Assembly (NCBI RefSeq): GCF_014297275.1
Contig: NZ_JACOQK010000001.1
Location: 1,302,001 to 1,366,000, forward strand
Length of the DNA stretch: 64,000 nt
From: Clostridium facile
GTDB lineage: Bacteria; Bacillota; Clostridia; Oscillospirales; Ruminococcaceae
Reading direction: 5' to 3'
The notes beneath the pieces are model-generated. The model was not told the origin of the DNA and made no database searches. It saw only the letters and a list, made by a program, of their open reading frames with translations. Position numbers and translations under genes: made by a program. Of the stretch, positions 53,801 to 63,700 are shown one piece after another (the first letter of the stretch is position 1; the number at the start of each line of letters is the position of its first letter).

Positions 53801-56771
53801 GCTTAAACATCTCCGATATCCATTTTGAAATTGGAACCAGCTGGATTCCTTTGGAGTATATCCGGAAATTCTGTTATGAAACCTTCCATACGCCCATGTA
53901 TCGCCGTGAGATGGATGGCGATGTCAGCGGTCGGATCTATTTTCATTACGATAAACATTCCACACGGTACACCATCTACAACAAGCCGCTGGGTTCCAGT
54001 ATCGAAACAACATCGGTCTATTGGACAGAAAGAAAAAATGCGTTCTATCTTGTAGAAGACTGCTTAAACCTCAAACAAACAGAAGTAACCGACCGGATCA
54101 CAGTATTAAATGAAAACGGAGAAGAACGGGAAAAACAGGTACTCAACCCAAAGGAAACACAGTTGGCACGAGCAAAACAAGAAAAAATCCAGCAGGAATT
54201 TGTATCCTGGATACTAAAAGACACAGAGAAGGTGCAGAGGCTGGAGGATATCTACAATGAAACCTACAATGTATATGTCCCCAGAAGCTATCACGGTGAA
54301 GGGCTTGTCATCGATGGGATGGCAAATGATATCGCATTGCGTCCCCATCAGAAAAACGCCGCTATGCGTATCCTTTTGGGCGGTAATACCCTGCTGTCAC
54401 ACGAAGTGGGAAGCGGAAAAACCTTCACCATGATTGCGGGCGCAATGCTGCTCAGGCAGACTGGTTTGGCGAAAAAATCGCTATTTGTAGTCCCCAACCA
54501 TCTGACTGAACAGTGGGGCAAGGATTTCCTAAAGCTTTTCCCAAACGCCAATATTCTTGTGGCAACCAAAAAAGATTTTGAAATGAAACACCGGAAACGG
54601 TTTATCAACCGGATTGCTATGGGAGACTACGATGCTGTAATCATGAGCTATACCCAATTCGAACGTATTCCGCTTTCTACTACGTACAAAGCAAAACTGA
54701 TACAAGAAGAGATCGATGATATCACCGCTGCGTTATTCCAATTATCCAACGAAGGACGGAGTTTCAGCGTGAAACGTCTGGAAGCGCAAAAAGTAAATCT
54801 GGAGACCAACTTGAAAAAGATGATGGAAATTGGAAATAAGGATGATACGCTTACCTTTGAACAGTTAGGTATCGACCGTTTATTTGTTGATGAGTTTGAT
54901 CATTATAAAAACTGCTATATCTACACCAAGATACAAAATGTAGCAGGCCTGGGCGGAACACGGGCGGAAAAATCCTTTGACCTGCTTACCAAAATCAGAT
55001 ACCTGAATTAAAAGACAAACTTCCAGGCAGTTGTGGGAGCGACTGGTACGCCAATCTCGAACAGTATCAGCGAAATGTATATACTACTTCGCTACTTTAT
55101 CCCAAACGTCCTACAACAGATGAAGATGTCCCAGTTTGACGATTGGGCTAGTATCTTTACAAAGGTGGAAAGCACATTGGAGATCGCCCCAGAGGGAACC
55201 GGATACCGTATGCGCAACCGCTTTTGCAAGTTTTACAACCTGCCGGAACTCATGCAGGTATTTTCTTTGTTTGCGGATGTAAAGCTGATCGAGGATTTAA
55301 ACATTCCCCGTCCTGCCATTCATACCGGAAAACCGGAGGTGATCAGCATAGAGCCTTCTGAATTTGTAAAGCAATATATTCTGGAATTGGCAGAACGTGC
55401 AGAGAAAATCCGGGGTGGTCATGTAGATCCCTCCAAAGACAATATGCTGCTTGTCACAACACAGGGAAAATCCATCGCCATTGACCCACGCATATTGTTC
55501 CCGGAGATGGAAGTGGGTAGGGAATCTAAAATATATGCGGTATGCGATAGGGTCAAACAACTGTATGATCAATACAATGAGGATAAAGCCTTTCAGATTG
55601 TTTTTCTTGATAGTGGCATACAGATGTACGAGATGATGAGACAGGATTTAGTAGAACAGGGTATCCCATCCCATGAAATTGCCTTTATCCATAACGCGAA
55701 AACAGATATCCAAAAGACAGATTTATTTGAAAAGTGCCGGAAGGGCGATATCCGGGTATTGTTCGGTTCCACTGCAAAATGCGGCTCTGGAACCAATCTC
55801 CAGGACAGGCTCATCGCCATCCATCATGTCGACGAACACCCTGGCGTCCCCGTGACTTAACCCAGCGCAATGGACGTAGACAGCGGCAAGGAAACCGATA
55901 TGATGAAATCTATATCTACTACTATGTGACCAAAGGGACGTTTGATTCGTATTTGTTCCAGACATTGGAGCAGAAACAACGGTTTATTAGTCAAGTTATG
56001 ACGAACCAATCTCCCGCCCGTTCCTGTGATGATTTGGATGAAACGGTACTCAACTATGCGGAAGTGAAATCCTGCGCAACGGGTGATACAAAAATAAAGG
56101 ATCAGATGGAACTGCAAAATGAGGTACAGAAACTGCAATTGGAACGGGCTTCTCATCTGACCGAACGGAAACGTTTACAGGAACTGGTTCAATCCGCACC
56201 GGAAGAAATAAAAAGGTTGGAAAACAGTATTGCAAATATAAAGCAGGATATATGGACTGTTCAGAAAAACCAGCAGGATGATTTTAAAATCACGCTTGAT
56301 GGAAAGCAATATGACAAACGCCCCATTGCCGCTGAACTGTTATCCATCCTTGTTTCCAATTCTCCTGTCGGGCAGATAACGCCAATTGGGGAGTTCAGGG
56401 GATTGCAGGTTGCTGTAGATAAAGCCAGCGGATTTTATCCACAATTGCTTTTAAAAGGTGTACTTCGTTATGAAATAGAGTGCGGGGAATCGAACTTAGG
56501 AAATATTACAAAGATCGAACATCTTCCGAAAAAGCTGCAAGGCAAACTCCAAAACATGCAGACAGATTTAGAAATGAAAGGAAATCAACTTGAGCAGGCG
56601 AAGAGAAATGTTAATCAACCATTCGAGAAGGAGGAATTACTCAAAGAAAAAGCGGAAGAGTTGGCAAAAATTGAATATGCCATCTCAATCGAATTGACAC
56701 GGGATGTCCATTTGGAAAATGAAAAACAACCAGTTCTTGTAGGAGGGAACGAGTATGAGATGGAAGAATAA
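50836..56771 (+). pseudogene. Helicase-methylase gene of an ICE, broken by nonsense and frameshift
   Basis: The intact product would be a giant (near 1980 residues) typical of clostridial ICEs. In order: an N-terminal ArdC-like domain (about 1-230), a hydrophilic linker (230-380), an N6-adenine methylase domain (about 380-640; AIGNIPFGSFGVFDKRY carries an NPPF-type motif as NIPF), an SNF2-type helicase (Walker A SHEVGSGKT at about 1190, DEFDHYKN near 1352, then VVGATGTPISNS), and a helical C-terminus. I start it at the GTG at 50836, seven bases after GGAAGGAAG; an ATG at 50806 lies in a hairpin. TAA at 55009-55011 interrupts YLN-KTNFQ where Glu is expected, and two extra bases (55834-55835) shift the frame inside HHVD-TPWRPRDLTQRN. 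The gene therefore cannot give a full protein unless the bases are sequencing errors. Confidence 0.88.
51506..51847 (+). CDS. TnpV-like protein overprinted inside the helicase-methylase gene
   Basis: A complete 113-residue frame lies wholly inside the linker of the helicase-methylase gene, in a different frame. AAGGAG at 51491-51496 stands nine bases before its ATG. The protein reads MLEYQNINGIRIPLVNLPD, then PLGEIGRTILKNMEKNHSSR, and ends MIREEIY-like as MITEEIYEPI, the pattern of TnpV proteins found on Tn4451-type and other clostridial elements (about 115-120 residues, function unknown). The host frame here encodes low-complexity, hydrophilic sequence, as expected if the TnpV frame is the one under selection. 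Spelling and length fit a real gene; the family call is from remembered motifs. Confidence 0.7.
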   Translation: MLEYQNINGIRIPLVNLPDTKNYPLGEIGRTILKNMEKNHSSRYWDLEMEGTLIEKVYQRQEELKEKEHRILEQLENENPRPNTENMMKIVRHLNSLHLMAREMITEEIYEPI

Positions 56772-57240
56772 ATTGACAAACTACCAGCGCAATGCGGTAC
56801 AACATCATCTTCAGGCATTCGGGAAAGAGTTCCTGATGATTTTTGGTATGACCATCATAATGACAAACTTTATGTTCTATTTGAGCTTATTGTGGAATTA
56901 CATACTGGACTGGCTGGCAGGGATACAGCCATTTGGGTATATCAGCGCACTGTTATTCCTCCTCCCAATCACTTTGACATTGCCCTTTCTATATATGAAT
57001 GGAATCCATAGGCAACTGAAAAAATCCGTTGTCCATTGTTACACAAAAAGAATCCGGGTTGCCTTAACGGCAGCTAGAGTTTGTCAGGATATATCCGGTT
57101 TTCTCCTTGGCGTTGGAACTGCATACCTTCTTTTCCCTTACGCAATAGAGGTGTACCGGGTGGTTGGTCTAATGCTCATAGCCGCCGCAATCCATTGGAT
57201 GTGGCAGATATGGATGCACACAACAAAACAGAGGAAATAA
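56755..57240 (+). CDS. Small polytopic membrane protein of the mobile module
   Basis: An unrecognised 161-residue protein with about four membrane helices (near 28-50, 58-80, 110-128 and 133-152) and a basic N-terminus. It overlaps the end of the helicase-methylase gene by 17 bases and has GGAGG inside that end, so it belongs to the same operon. No catalytic motif is visible. It may be part of the conjugation or membrane module of the element. Confidence 0.8.
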   Translation: MRWKNKLTNYQRNAVQHHLQAFGKEFLMIFGMTIIMTNFMFYLSLLWNYILDWLAGIQPFGYISALLFLLPITLTLPFLYMNGIHRQLKKSVVHCYTKRIRVALTAARVCQDISGFLLGVGTAYLLFPYAIEVYRVVGLMLIAAAIHWMWQIWMHTTKQRK

Positions 57241-57241
57241 G

Positions 57242-57272
57242 CCGTTGGTACTGAAAAGAACCAACGGTTTTT
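57242..57272 (+). terminator. Terminator after the membrane protein gene
   Basis: CCGTTGGT pairs with ACCAACGG around a ten-base loop, followed by TTTTT. It starts two bases after the stop codon. It closes the parA-to-membrane-protein operon. Confidence 0.88.
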
Positions 57273-57297
57273 CTATAAAACAATATTGGAGGATACC

Positions 57298-58305
57298 ATG
57301 GCATATTTTGATTTGGATCGGATCAAGAAGATCCCTCTACCAGAGGTTTTGTCCCGTTATGGGATTGCGGTAGACAACCATCATTTTTTCAAGTTAAGGG
57401 CGGAAAAAACACCGTCCGCCAGATACTATCCTGAAACCAATAGCTGGTATGACTTCGGGGCAAATACAGGCGGTACAATCATTGACCTTATAAAGCAGCT
57501 GGAACATCTGGATACCACACAAGCCATCCACCGAATTGCGGAACAATATGGCATGATGCTCAACAGCCATATACCTGTCAAAAACATCAGCAACCATGAA
57601 TACAACATGATTGGGATTCAAGGGGATCGGGCTGGGAAAAACTACAACTTTGATACGTTATTCAGCCGCTATCCGATGGAGGTAGTTTTGCGGATATCAC
57701 GGGAATTGTCCGTCTCCATGAATCAATTGTTTGACAAATATCCCAAGACCTATATGGATATCATCCGCACACAGGCAATCCCATTTGTATGGCAGTTTAG
57801 ACAAGTATATCTCAACAGTATATATGTATATGCACAGTTAAACAATAGCAGTAAATTTGACCGGGAATATATGAAGATGAACGCAGAAATGATCTACAAG
57901 GACTATCAAGACCGATATGGTATCCTGAAGCGGTGTGTGAAAGGTACGGATATTGATATCTGGAATCTGCGCCCTGACTTTGAGAGGGATTTGAAACATA
58001 TCCAGAATGGAAAGATTGCAGTAGAGATCTCCCCATATAGCCAGATGGAATTTAAAGAACTGAAAGGCGCAAATGTGTCCTACATCATTTCCACACAAAC
58101 CTATCGGACATTTGAATCGGAATATCTATCGCGCTATGACATTGGGGAATATCCTTATTTAGCAAGCGCAAAAGGCGATATTGTTACAATTACCATCAAG
58201 GAAACAGACCGGAAGGTATTCGAATGCCTATTAAAACAAATGGAAAAGCAGGAGAAAAAAGAACAGGATTCTCAATATGAGAACCCTGACTATGAACCAG
58301 ATTGA
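57298..58305 (+). CDS. Primase-like (CHC2-type) protein without the zinc cysteines
   Basis: A 335-residue protein. The first 75 residues follow the CHC2 zinc-ribbon plan of DNA primases (RIKKIPLPEVLSRYGI; EKTPSARYYPETNSWYDFG; TGGTIIDLI), but the Cys and His ligands are replaced, so zinc is probably not bound. The rest (about 100-335) does not match a TOPRIM core by eye and ends in an acidic tail. Proteins of this sort sit on clostridial ICEs and plasmids, where they may serve replication or conjugation. GGAGG lies five bases before the ATG at 57298; an upstream TTG is also in frame. It follows the terminator, so it has its own promoter. Confidence 0.8.
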   Translation: MAYFDLDRIKKIPLPEVLSRYGIAVDNHHFFKLRAEKTPSARYYPETNSWYDFGANTGGTIIDLIKQLEHLDTTQAIHRIAEQYGMMLNSHIPVKNISNHEYNMIGIQGDRAGKNYNFDTLFSRYPMEVVLRISRELSVSMNQLFDKYPKTYMDIIRTQAIPFVWQFRQVYLNSIYVYAQLNNSSKFDREYMKMNAEMIYKDYQDRYGILKRCVKGTDIDIWNLRPDFERDLKHIQNGKIAVEISPYSQMEFKELKGANVSYIISTQTYRTFESEYLSRYDIGEYPYLASAKGDIVTITIKETDRKVFECLLKQMEKQEKKEQDSQYENPDYEPD

Positions 58306-58342
58306 ATGATAGATATCATTTGACAAATAGAAAGGAAAAAGA

Positions 58343-58371
58343 TTGATCCTTACTGCCGGATATGATAGAAT
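58343..58371 (+). promoter_or_regulatory. Promoter of the toxin mRNA
   Basis: TTGATC at 58343-58348 and TAGAAT at 58366-58371 are separated by 17 bp. Transcription would start near 58378, at AGTAACAAGAGTGAGCCG, whose complement occurs at 58598-58614. The 5' leader also has a 7-bp hairpin (ACGCACA/TGTGCGT, 58424-58440) just before the toxin ribosome site. Confidence 0.7.
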
Positions 58372-58457
58372 AAAGGCAGTAACAAGAGTGAGCCGGTAGA
58401 GGACGGTTGGCTGCTTCCCTTTTACGCACAGTCTGTGCGTGGAAGGAGGTGGTACTT

Positions 58458-58532
58458 ATGGATTATAATCTGATTCTAATCATTATACTTATCATCGCAC
58501 TCAAAGAATTAGTGAAAAACATAAGAAAATGA
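58458..58532 (+). CDS. Probable type I toxin, 24-residue hydrophobic peptide
   Basis: A very short frame: MDYNLILIIILIIALKE, then a basic tail ending in RK. One membrane helix with charged C-terminus is the hallmark of type I toxins (TxpA/BsrG, Fst and Ldr types), which damage or depolarise the membrane. AAGGAGGTGG lies seven bases before the ATG, next to a strong leader hairpin that can mask it. The stop codon lies inside the hairpin that appears to end the antisense RNA. The leader (58378-58413) can pair colinearly with 58579-58614, the long-range closure known for such mRNAs. It is flanked by ICE genes, which suits an addiction module. Confidence 0.75.
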   Translation: MDYNLILIIILIIALKELVKNIRK

Positions 58533-58611
58533 CCGTCCCCCTGCTAAAAGTGACGATCATTTTCGTAAACTTTTATAACGGCTAACCGTTTTTGAAACGG
58601 CAACTCTTGTT
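58520..58611 (-). ncRNA. Probable antisense RNA (antitoxin) of the type I locus
   Basis: A perfect consensus promoter on the minus strand should start RNA near 58611. It would read leftward through the 3' region of the toxin mRNA and stop at a hairpin whose arms are 58526-58537 and 58552-58563 (AAAATGACCGTC with GACGATCATTTT; on the minus strand the single mismatch is a G-U pair), followed by TTTTCTTAT. The RNA would be about 90 nt and fully complementary to the toxin message over that length. Its 5' end, AGTAACAAGAGT, equals the toxin mRNA 5' end because both copies lie as an inverted repeat. Confidence 0.65.
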
Positions 58612-58617
58612 ACTTTT

Positions 58618-58646
58618 ATTATATCCCCATCCCATATATTTGTCAA
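58618..58646 (-). promoter_or_regulatory. Consensus promoter of the antisense RNA
   Basis: On the minus strand TTGACA (58646-58641) and TATAAT (58623-58618) are both perfect consensus hexamers, exactly 17 bp apart. It is the strongest promoter I can see in the window. A strong, constant antitoxin promoter is what a type I system needs. Confidence 0.85.
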
Positions 58647-58676
58647 TCCAATCGAAAGGACATCAAGGTGGTTATC

Positions 58677-59460
58677 ATGAAGAAAGAAGATTTCATTCGG
58701 AAGGTTAATAAATTAAAATTGCTCATATTAAAGGATAAAAAAATATCAATTAGTATCCTATCAGGAATATTTTGTGTTGTTGTAGTTGCGGCGGTTATAG
58801 CGGTAGGCTTCAACATGTCGACAACTCCAGTCAAAACAGCAGAAGCGCAAACCAGTAGCATGGCTGATATTTTAAAAAATGATACATCTAAAAAACAGTC
58901 CCAATCGGAAGTGGAGTCAACTTCTAGTCATAATGACAAGAAGTTAGATATAAGTGGTTCTGATAATACACAAAAAGAAACTGTTTCTGAAAGTCCGTCC
59001 GGTAATCAGCCTTCAAAGCAATCTGATACTGGAAAGAATGACTATGGTCGCTTCGACTTCTCCAAAGGCGGAAAATAATCATGCAGAAAAGGAACAACAG
59101 ATAAAACCTTCATTCCCTTCTATCTCCAATCCTTCTTCTCCTTCTGTTTCTGAAACAACACCTTCACAAGCGGAGCCAGAACCGGAACCGAATTTTGATG
59201 AAGCTGCTGTTATCAATGGTGTGATTAACCAAGTAAGCAGCTTTATGACGCATATTGATGTTGCGGAATTTGGGGGCAGCAACTATTATATCGACCATTA
59301 TTCAACAGACTTAACGGAAGATCAGATCATCGCAAAACTGGTATCAGGATTTCAATTTGAACACAGTACAGGCTGCACCTATTTTGCGATTGAGTACTTG
59401 GGAATCAGTACAGAATACAGCGGCCAGCCCCGCCATGTCTTCAAATGCTATCGTGCATAA
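58677..59460 (+). pseudogene. Membrane-anchored protein split by a frameshift
   Basis: The first part, from the ATG at 58677 (AAGGTGG upstream), gives a basic start, one membrane helix (about 25-47, ISILSGIFCVVVVAAVIAVG) and a Ser/Gln-rich spacer that stops at 59078. A second frame takes over near 59070 (PKAENNHAEKEQQIKPSFPS), gives a Pro/Ser/Glu linker and then a compact domain (VINGVINQVSSFMTHIDVAE to FKCYRA) ending at 59460. The two parts make sense as one anchored protein with a single-base-type frame change in the linker. Translation of the second part from an ATG near 59038 or 59044 is also possible. I do not recognise the C-terminal domain. Confidence 0.65.
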
Positions 59461-59494
59461 CCGAAAAATATGAAATAATTTGAAAAATAGAATC

Positions 59495-59541
59495 AAACAA
59501 TCTCAATATTTGGGCGTATATAACAAATATTGAGATTGTTT
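59495..59541 (+). terminator. Strong terminator after the anchored protein
   Basis: A perfect 18-bp stem (AAACAATCTCAATATTTG and its complement) with an 11-base loop is followed by TTTTTG. It lies 35 bases after the stop codon. Confidence 0.92.
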
Positions 59542-59792
59542 TTTGTTTCTTTTTGTAATAGAAATTGTAAATCATTTCATGTATAATGTAATTATAACAA
59601 AAGTTAAATATAAAAATATATTCACTATTTTCATACACTTTTTTACACACAATTCTACTTCCATTGATGCAACTGAAAGATGGGGGTGGAATTTTTGTTT
59701 TTCTAAGAGAAAATAGGAGGTGTTTTCAGTGTAGAACGTATGGAAGATTCAAAGAAGGTTATGGAACAGAATTACAAAAAGGAGAAACCGTT
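59542..59792 (+). promoter_or_regulatory. Promoter and leader of the YD-repeat gene
   Basis: AT-rich sequence with TATAAT at 59582-59587, 210 bases ahead of the start codon. The leader contains AGGAGG near 59716, which serves no open gene, and then AAGGAG nine bases before the ATG at 59793. Confidence 0.4.
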
Positions 59793-60710
59793 ATGAAAAA
59801 AAGAAAGATTTTGCGCACGACCGCATTGGCACTCACCTTATCCATGCTGATAACAACCATTCCAACAGGAATTGTACAGGCTTCTGAACAATCTATGTTT
59901 GATAAAAACGGTCTATTGACGCAGGAAATGATCGATAAACGGCCGCAAAATGAATCGGAAGAAGTCCAGAAAATTATCACAGAGGAAACAGAAAAAAGAG
60001 ATGCGTATACCAAATACTTTTTAACAGAGCAAAACGCACACATGGTTGCGATGTATCCAGATCCAGTCCATTATGAGGAGGATGGACAGTGGAAGGATAT
60101 CGACAATACACTGACTTTGCAGGAAAACGAGGACAATGAACAGGTATATCAAAATACCGCTTCCAATGTCCAGGTACAGATTGCGAAAACCAGCGATACG
60201 GATGAACTGGTTTCCATTGAAAGAGATGGAATTGAAATTTCCTGGGGCTTAGCACCACAGGAAGTCCTGACAAGGGCAAATAAAATAGAAGAAAAACAGA
60301 TATCAGAGTTTATTGTGGATACTCCCCCGGTAGCAGCTTATGCTAACAGCATAGAAGAACCGGAAACACCGGAAGAAATTGAAGAATACAATAGGGAGCA
60401 GGCACAGCTGGCAACAGTAAAATCATCCGGTATGTATTCTGATATCCTTCCCAATATTGATATTCAATATGTGGTACAATCCAATACCGTAAAAGAAAAC
60501 ATTATTCTAAAAGACCGTTCTGCTGTTTATCAAACGTTGTCTTTTAAAATCCAGCATCCAAATTTAAAGAGCAGGCTCAACAAAGAAGAAAACAGTATCT
60601 CGATCTACCAGCCGGATACGCAGCAGATAGTATATGAGTTTGTCCCTCCCTTTATGTATGACAACAATGGGGAGATGAGCGATGAAGTTGGACAGCCAGG
60701 AAGGATATAG
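59793..60710 (+). CDS. N-terminal part of a secreted YD-repeat surface protein (frame ends early)
   Basis: The frame starts with a signal peptide (MKKRKILRTTALALTLSMLI, cleaved near QAS) and continues with a beta-rich prefix domain found at the front of clostridial wall-associated YD-repeat proteins (YPDPVHYEEDGQWKDIDNTL; MYSDILPNIDIQYVVQSNTV; IYQPDTQQIVYEFVPPFMYD). It stops at 60710, just where this domain normally runs on into the DNRLRE domain. The downstream part is present in the next frame, so a frameshift near 60681 is the simplest reading. AAGGAG lies nine bases before the ATG at 59793. If the frame change is real, the secreted product would be only 305 residues. Confidence 0.8.
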   Translation: MKKRKILRTTALALTLSMLITTIPTGIVQASEQSMFDKNGLLTQEMIDKRPQNESEEVQKIITEETEKRDAYTKYFLTEQNAHMVAMYPDPVHYEEDGQWKDIDNTLTLQENEDNEQVYQNTASNVQVQIAKTSDTDELVSIERDGIEISWGLAPQEVLTRANKIEEKQISEFIVDTPPVAAYANSIEEPETPEEIEEYNREQAQLATVKSSGMYSDILPNIDIQYVVQSNTVKENIILKDRSAVYQTLSFKIQHPNLKSRLNKEENSISIYQPDTQQIVYEFVPPFMYDNNGEMSDEVGQPGRI

Positions 60711-63700
60711 TATCCTGACAATTATTCCAGACACAGAATGGTTGTTGCAAGATCAACGTGCATATCCCGTTGTCATTGACCCATACACTGAAACTAGCAA
60801 AGGCGAAAAGAATATCGTAGATACCTATATTTATTCTGGAAAACCGACAGAAGCAACTACACCATATCATGGCTCATTCCTCATTGGCAACAACTATGCG
60901 GAGGGAAGCTGCCGTGCATATATCAAGTTTACGAATCTACCGCAATTAAGCCCTGGAGATATTATTTATAAAGGGCAAATTAATATTTGGCAGTATCAAT
61001 TTAGCGCAGTCGGAGAACAGTCATTCAACATCAGTACCCATGAAACGAGTGAATGGGGAGATTCAATAACATGGAACACCGCTCCCTGGTATTCTGGAAC
61101 CTCCTTGGATTATGTACAGCTTACACCGAATCCAGAACATCAGGCCCGACCAGTTACCTTGGATATCACGAAACTAGTGAGGGATTGGTACAACACTGGA
61201 AAAAATTATGGGATTATGATTAAATCAGAATCCGAAGGCAGGAAAGCGGTTGCACGTTTCTTTACCAGCAACTACCCATTCAATACCCCAGGAAACTATC
61301 AGATTGAAGGAGATGGTTCTCAAGTCCATCCAAGTGGAATATTTTACTATAAAAACGCTTCTGGTTTAGAGGACTATTGGAGCTATCATGAACAATCCGC
61401 AGGACAAGCCGGTACTGGATATACCAATGATTATACAGGAAATCTTGTTTGGACGCATGATGATACCGCAACCATTAGCAATCGATTACCAATTACCGTA
61501 AGCCATATTTATAACTACTCAGAAAGCCAGAACAATACCCACTACGGGTTTGGCTGGCGTATCAATGCCATGGAAAAATTTGAATCCAGTGGTATTAAAG
61601 ATTTTCCATATGTGTATACTGATTCAGATGGTACCAAACATTATTTTTATCAAAAAGACGGGAAATACATCGACGAAGATGGACTTGGTATGGAGTATGT
61701 TTCCATCAATGAAGCGAATGGAAATATACTTCACAAAATTACTTTAAAAGATAAAACTGTACTGAAATTCTATTCCAACGGTTTACTTGCCAGGACGATT
61801 GATACGAACAATAACACCATTGTGTATAACTATGAAGGTGATTCCATCACTGATATTACAGATGGTGCGGGAAACAGGTTAAATTTCTACTATGGAAATG
61901 GAATGTTAAACCGCATTGTGGATGAAGCCGGAAGGGTAACAGAATTCAACTATGAAAACCTGAATTTGACCAGGATCACCTATCCAGATGGAACAGAATC
62001 GAAGTTCGAGTATGGAGATGACAGGAGACTTACCAAAGCCATTTCTCCAGATGGTTACAATATTTCTTACGACTATACCAGGGATATGAGGGTGAACCGG
62101 GTATCTGAAATAACGGAATATGGAACCACTGGAGCGATTGGGCAACGTTTAAGGATTTCTTATCGCAATGGAAATACTACAATTTTTGAAAGCTGTGGTA
62201 TGGACGGAAATTTTGATACTCCTGGGGACAATCTTGTTACAACATGTCAGTTTGATAACATGGGTAGAGCAATTAGTGTCTATGACCAGGATGGAAATGC
62301 CAATAGTTATCAATATTATTCCGAAGACTTAAAGAGGAATAAATTGAGTTCGGTTGGCAGCACACAGGCAACCGCATGTAACCCAATATTAGATCCTGGA
62401 TTTGAGGAGGACAGAGGAAACTGGAAATCCCATGCTGACCAGGCCATTTTATATCATGTAAATTATGTAAATGACCAGGGATATTTCTTAAACACATCAT
62501 TAAAAGTGAGTACCGAACAGACCTCAGCAATCTGTGGTTCAGCGCAAAATATTTCCTTGCCTGCTGGTAATTATGTGCTATCCGGATATATCAAAACAGA
62601 AAATGTTTCCGGTACTCAAGATAATTCTGGAGCTGCTTTAGTAGCGGTAATCAACGGACAGCCCCACTACTCTACTCCGGTAACTGGGACAACAGATGCA
62701 GAGATTGACGGCGGATGGCAGAAGGTTCGGACAAAATTCACCTTGAGTGGAGAAACCATGGTGACAGTCCGTTGTGATTTGGTTCACGCTTCCGGTACAG
62801 CTTGGTTTGATTCCATCCAGATTGACCGTGGAGAAACAGATAGTAAGTTTAACTTAATCTACAATCCGAGCTTTGAGGATGGACAATATCATTGGGGCAG
62901 TACCATCACCCCGAATGCTGAAATAAAATGGAATGGAAATCACTCTGCTCTAATGGATTCCGGCATTGGCGTGGATAAAAATGTTGGAACAAACATACAG
63001 GTATCCGGCAAAGAAGGAGATATCTATATGTTGAGCGGATGGGTAAAAGCTGACTTAATTCCAAAAGATAGCTCTACCTGTCAGATTGCGGCGGCCGTGA
63101 TTTACAACAACCATGATCCCAAATGGGTATCATTTGATGCAAACAAATATGTAGGGGATTGGCAGTATATCAGTGGTGTTGTATCCACCGATGACAATGA
63201 CCCAAGTACGAACCTTGATTATGTTGCCATCCATGTTTATTTATTTAATTCCAACAATCCAAACCCAATCTACTTTGACGGAATTCAGTTAATCAAGGAC
63301 GATTCCCAAAGTTTTGTCTATGACAATGAAGGAAATTTAGTGTCCGCTGCAACAGCAGCAGATAAATCAGGATTTTCCTATGATGGAAATGATAATATTT
63401 CCAAACTGGTTGATCCAAGTGGACGTTCTTTTGAATATGCGTATGACAAGGACACACAGAATTTAATGTATGCAAAGAATTCCGATGGTGTTGAATACAA
63501 ATTCCACTATGACGCAAATGGAAATCCAACTAATGCGAAAGTATTTGGTGGAGATATGGCAACGGCAGTCCATGCGGGTCAGACCTACCGAATCAGGAAT
63601 AAAGTATCGGGAAAATATTTGGATTTAATCGGAAATCAGGATGTTGATAATGGCAATGTAGCACAGTATGAATACACAGGGCAGCATAATCAGGAATGGA

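Noticed and set aside
58954..59069. First part of the second frame of the anchored protein (reading MVLIIHKKKLFLKV)
   Set aside because: It overlaps the good first frame and looks like out-of-frame translation; only the part after about 59070 makes sense.
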